Assembly: GCA_030616465.1 (NCBI GenBank)
Contig: JAUWXH010000043.1
Coordinates: forward strand, 1 to 8,997
Origin: Planctomycetota bacterium
Lineage (GTDB): Bacteria > Planctomycetota > Phycisphaerae > UBA1845 > Fen-1342
Length of the DNA stretch: 8,997 bases
Reading direction: 5' to 3'
In this document: positions 7,095-8,997 of the stretch, piece after piece
Numbering within the stretch: position 1 is the first letter of the stretch
Layout of the letters: each line of letters starts with the position of its first letter
The notes under the pieces: generated by a model
What the model saw: only the letters and a program-made list of their open reading frames with translations
Told to the model about the DNA's origin: nothing
Database searches by the model: none
Translations under genes and position numbers: made by a program

Positions 7095-7762
7095 TGCGAA
7101 TCAAAGTATCTGTTGCGTTGATGCTCGTCGCGGGTCTGATGATGACGGCGGCGTCGGCGCAGGTAGTCTGGGACAACGGTCCCGCGGATGGTGTCAATGG
7201 GTACCGCCCCACCCTTAACTGGGATCCCCTCGGTATCATTGAAGATTTCGAAGTGCCCAGCCATGGGTATAACGACGTCAACTTCTTTCACGTTGAGATG
7301 ATCGACGGCACGGCTCCGCCGGGGACGCCGAGTATCATCGACGAAACCCGCATCCGGCTCTTTGACGCGCCCAATGGCCTAGCGAACGTGGACGTGGTCA
7401 ACGACACGCCGGTCTTCGATCACACGTACACCGAAGCCAGTGGTGAGATGGTCGAGATCGACTCGGGCATCGATATGTTCAATTTCGACCTGGTCTACTT
7501 CGACTGCACCGGCCCGGTCGCCAGCCTGGCTCCGGGGAACTATGGCATGTTCTTGACGTACCCCGGGCAGGGCCCGATCACCAGCTTCTGGGCAACGTCC
7601 AATGGTGGTCCGGATGGCGCCGGCTCTGAGGTCGGTGGCGTAACTGGCCCCGACGTTCCGTACTCGCCTACTGCCCACCATGCTTTTCGTTTGGAAATCC
7701 CTGAGCCGGCGACACTCTCGCTACTCGGGTTGGGCTGCCTGGCGCTGCTCCGTCGGCGTTAG
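7091..7762 (+). CDS. secreted protein with PEP-CTERM sorting domain
   Basis: The product has 223 residues; the ATG at 7091 follows GGAGGAG (7080-7086). A second ATG three bases on would serve equally well. An N-terminal signal peptide ends at about ASA-QVV (cleavage after residue 23). The mature part is acidic, rich in Asp, Gly and aromatic residues, and likely all-beta. The C-terminus is a textbook PEP-CTERM tail: IPEPATLSLLGLGC, a hydrophobic stretch, then LLRRR at the very end (203-223). Such proteins cross the inner membrane by Sec and are then cut and sorted to the cell surface or extracellular matrix by an exosortase, which must be encoded elsewhere. The central part matches no domain I recognise; low-copy beta-sandwich proteins of this kind are abundant in planctomycetes. 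The gene appears to be monocistronic, with its own promoter candidate and a strong terminator. Confidence 0.9.
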   Translation: MMRIKVSVALMLVAGLMMTAASAQVVWDNGPADGVNGYRPTLNWDPLGIIEDFEVPSHGYNDVNFFHVEMIDGTAPPGTPSIIDETRIRLFDAPNGLANVDVVNDTPVFDHTYTEASGEMVEIDSGIDMFNFDLVYFDCTGPVASLAPGNYGMFLTYPGQGPITSFWATSNGGPDGAGSEVGGVTGPDVPYSPTAHHAFRLEIPEPATLSLLGLGCLALLRRR

Positions 7763-7821
7763 GGGTAGCTCGCAAACAGGAGGTGACTGCTGCGCCAGTC
7801 GCCAGGTCGTCTCCTGAAATA

Positions 7822-8997
7822 CTAGACGGAACAAGGCCGTCCCGCGTCGCAGCCGTTGGGACGACCTTCTTTTTGCGCCAGCATGCCGTCGCGACCGGGT
7901 ACCTGACCCACCTGAGGCCGGCTGCGCACCGAGCGCGTGGAACGCCCTGGCGGGATGCCGCGGATGTAGTTCCGCGTCCCGTCGAGCGGGTCGATGACCC
8001 AGCACACCCGCTCGTTCTCGGGTGGGGGCCGGCGCCGACCCTCCGGCTCGACGAGCGTCTCCTCCGCGAGAAACCCGTCGTCGGGGCGCTGCGCGCGGAT
8101 GCAGTGGATCAGGGCCTGTTGGGCGGCTTGATCGACCTCGCTGACCTCACTGCGGTCCGGTTTCAGGCGTACATTCGTGGTCTGGCCGAAACGCTGCCGG
8201 GCGACGGCTCCGCCGGCGCGGGCGGCCTGCAGCGGCGCGTATCCGAAGTTGATCATCGGCACGACCGTTTCGGCGTACGCCACCCGTCCTGGATCACCTG
8301 CCGCCTCGGTGATCAGTGGGAGCAGGCTTTCACCCTGCGCGTCCGCCAGCGGCTCCAACCCCAGAAAAGCGAGCACCGTCGGCGCGATGTCGATCAGCCG
8401 CACCTGCGCCGTCACTCGCCGCCCCGCCGATATCTGCCGGGAACAGCGCATGATCAACGGCACCGTCAGGGTTGTGTCATAGAGGAAAACCGTATGCGTC
8501 TGCTCGCGGTGCTGACCGAGTCCCTCGCCGTGGTCCGACGTCACAATGATCAGCGTTTTCTCGTCGATTTCCAGCAACTTGAGCTCGGCGATCAAGCGCC
8601 CGATCTGCTCGTCCACGTAGGCGATCTCGCCCAGGTAGCGCTGGGCATACTGCTCGGCGAATCGTCCCGGCGGTTCGTATGGGTAATGCGGATCGAAGAA
8701 ATGCACGAACAGGAAGAACCGCCGCGTTGCACACTTGCGCAGGAGATCGAGCGCCCCGTCGCAGACCTCCTCCGCAACTCGTTCCGTTAGGGTGGCTTTG
8801 GAGGGAACCTCTTGCCGCTGCGGAGCGGCGTACAGGTCGTTGTAGAAGTCGAACCCCTGGTTCAGTCCGAATTCTCTGTTCATCACGAACGCCGCCACTT
8901 CCGCCGCCGTCGCGTAGCCCGCGACTTTGAGCCGCTCGGCGAGCGCTTCGTTGTCGGCGTGCAGGTAGAACTGGCCGTTGTTGCGCGCCCCGTGTAC
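7822..8997 (-). CDS. sulfatase family protein, start outside window, with foreign in-frame C-terminal part
   Basis: The frame is open at the right edge (first visible residues VHGARNNGQFYLHADNEALAERL) and ends in TAG at 7822-7824. The part from 8997 down to about 8224 is clearly alkaline-phosphatase-superfamily sulfatase. It shows GYATAAEVAAFVMNREFGLNQGFD, FLFVHFFDPHYPYEPP, VTSDHGEGLGQHREQTHTVFLYDTTLTVPLIM with the metal-binding Asp-His, and IDIAPTVLAFLGL. The nucleophile motif CxPSR lies in the missing N-terminal part. At YAETVVPMINFGYAPLQA, where a sulfatase should continue into its C-terminal subdomain, the sequence turns in frame into a piece of an inositol-monophosphatase-family protein (listed separately), and then into 42 residues of no recognisable kind. 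Neither part is complete, so an active enzyme is unlikely. It may be a pseudogene, a recombination product or an assembly chimera. Confidence 0.8.
   Translation of the reverse strand, partial: VHGARNNGQFYLHADNEALAERLKVAGYATAAEVAAFVMNREFGLNQGFDFYNDLYAAPQRQEVPSKATLTERVAEEVCDGALDLLRKCATRRFFLFVHFFDPHYPYEPPGRFAEQYAQRYLGEIAYVDEQIGRLIAELKLLEIDEKTLIIVTSDHGEGLGQHREQTHTVFLYDTTLTVPLIMRCSRQISAGRRVTAQVRLIDIAPTVLAFLGLEPLADAQGESLLPLITEAAGDPGRVAYAETVVPMINFGYAPLQAARAGGAVARQRFGQTTNVRLKPDRSEVSEVDQAAQQALIHCIRAQRPDDGFLAEETLVEPEGRRRPPPENERVCWVIDPLDGTRNYIRGIPPGRSTRSVRSRPQVGQVPGRDGMLAQKEGRPNGCDAGRPCSV
7833..7874 (+). terminator. intrinsic terminator of the PEP-CTERM gene
   Basis: An 11-bp stem with one mismatch pairs 7833-7843 (AAGGCCGTCCC) with 7858-7868 (GGGACGACCTT) across a 14-base loop, and the right arm runs into TTCTTTTT (7867-7874). 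It lies 71 bases past the stop codon. A smaller hairpin (7782-7789 with 7796-7803) lies between them. This defines the end of the plus-strand unit and means the last part of the opposing minus-strand frame (7822-7874) is in noncoding DNA of its neighbour. Confidence 0.65.
7951..8223 (-). pseudogene. internal fragment of an inositol-monophosphatase-family phosphatase
   Basis: About 91 codons in the same frame as the sulfatase carry the N-terminal half of an IMPase-type, magnesium-dependent sugar-phosphate or nucleotide phosphatase. They read AARAGGAVARQRFG, then VRLKPDRSEVSEVDQAAQQALI, PDDGFLAEETL (the EE metal ligands) and WVIDPLDGTRNYIRGIP (the DPxDGT metal/substrate loop). About 15-20 N-terminal residues are missing. 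The whole second half is also missing: after GIP the expected aromatic/SVA segment is absent in all three minus-strand frames. Without the second half it cannot form the active site. Its catalytic residues are still intact, which suggests that the joining was recent. Confidence 0.75.

Noticed and set aside
7783..8790. 335-codon plus-strand frame across the sulfatase/IMPase region, preceded by AGGAGG at 7778-7783
   Set aside because: The minus strand has clear family motifs over the same bases. The plus-strand translation has none, no usable start lies at proper distance from the AGGAGG, and the terminator at 7833-7874 falls inside it.
7951..8997. A designed bifunctional sulfatase-phosphatase enzyme
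   Set aside because: Both domains lack essential halves: the sulfatase C-terminal subdomain and the IMPase second metal-site half. A working two-domain enzyme is therefore unlikely.

Overview
The window looks like high-GC chromosomal DNA of a member of the Planctomycetota. This is an inference from gene content: a Tat-exported Gfo/Idh/MocA oxidoreductase next to a DUF6807 ('PmoA') protein, a short secreted protein with a PEP-CTERM tail, a sulfatase, an ABC-exporter operon, and dense intergenic palindromes. No rRNA, tRNA, CRISPR array or transposase gene was seen.

Layout. (1) 1-1878, plus strand: the 3' end of a DUF6807 gene, joined by a TAATG stop/start overlap to a Tat-signal Gfo/Idh/MocA oxidoreductase. 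This is probably a sugar-metabolism pair. (2) 1875-2040: intergenic DNA with a GTAG-hairpin directly at the oxidoreductase stop codon, then two head-to-head imperfect palindromes that resemble a REPIN. (3) 2060-5561, plus strand: a good sigma70-like promoter followed by a three-gene operon. It encodes a membrane-anchored protein of unknown function, an ABC ATPase with all expected motifs, and a 12-helix permease overlapping the ATPase gene by 20 nt. Together they should form an ABC exporter. (4) 5399-6127, minus strand: a ChaN-like haem-binding lipoprotein gene with an excellent ribosome binding site that loses its family sequence after about 148 codons, near 5684. (5) 6374-6793, plus strand: a complete YjbQ-family gene, divergent from the ChaN-like gene. 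(6) 6794-7874, plus strand: a leader region with a G10 run, a candidate operator and promoter, and a small upstream ORF. It is followed by a PEP-CTERM secreted protein and a convincing intrinsic terminator. (7) 7822-8997, minus strand: an open reading frame that begins as a sulfatase (its start lies beyond the window), switches in frame near 8224 to an internal piece of an inositol-monophosphatase-family protein, and loses that similarity near 7951.

The ordinary part is the left 5.5 kb: two coherent plus-strand operons. The unusual part is the right 3.5 kb, where minus-strand genes are cut and joined at about three points (near 5684, 7951 and 8224) while the plus-strand genes between them are intact. 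Either this is local gene decay and rearrangement or the contig is chimeric. The sequence alone cannot decide between them. I found no convincing new defence or mobile system. The REPIN-like element and the sulfatase/IMPase chimera are the items most worth checking.
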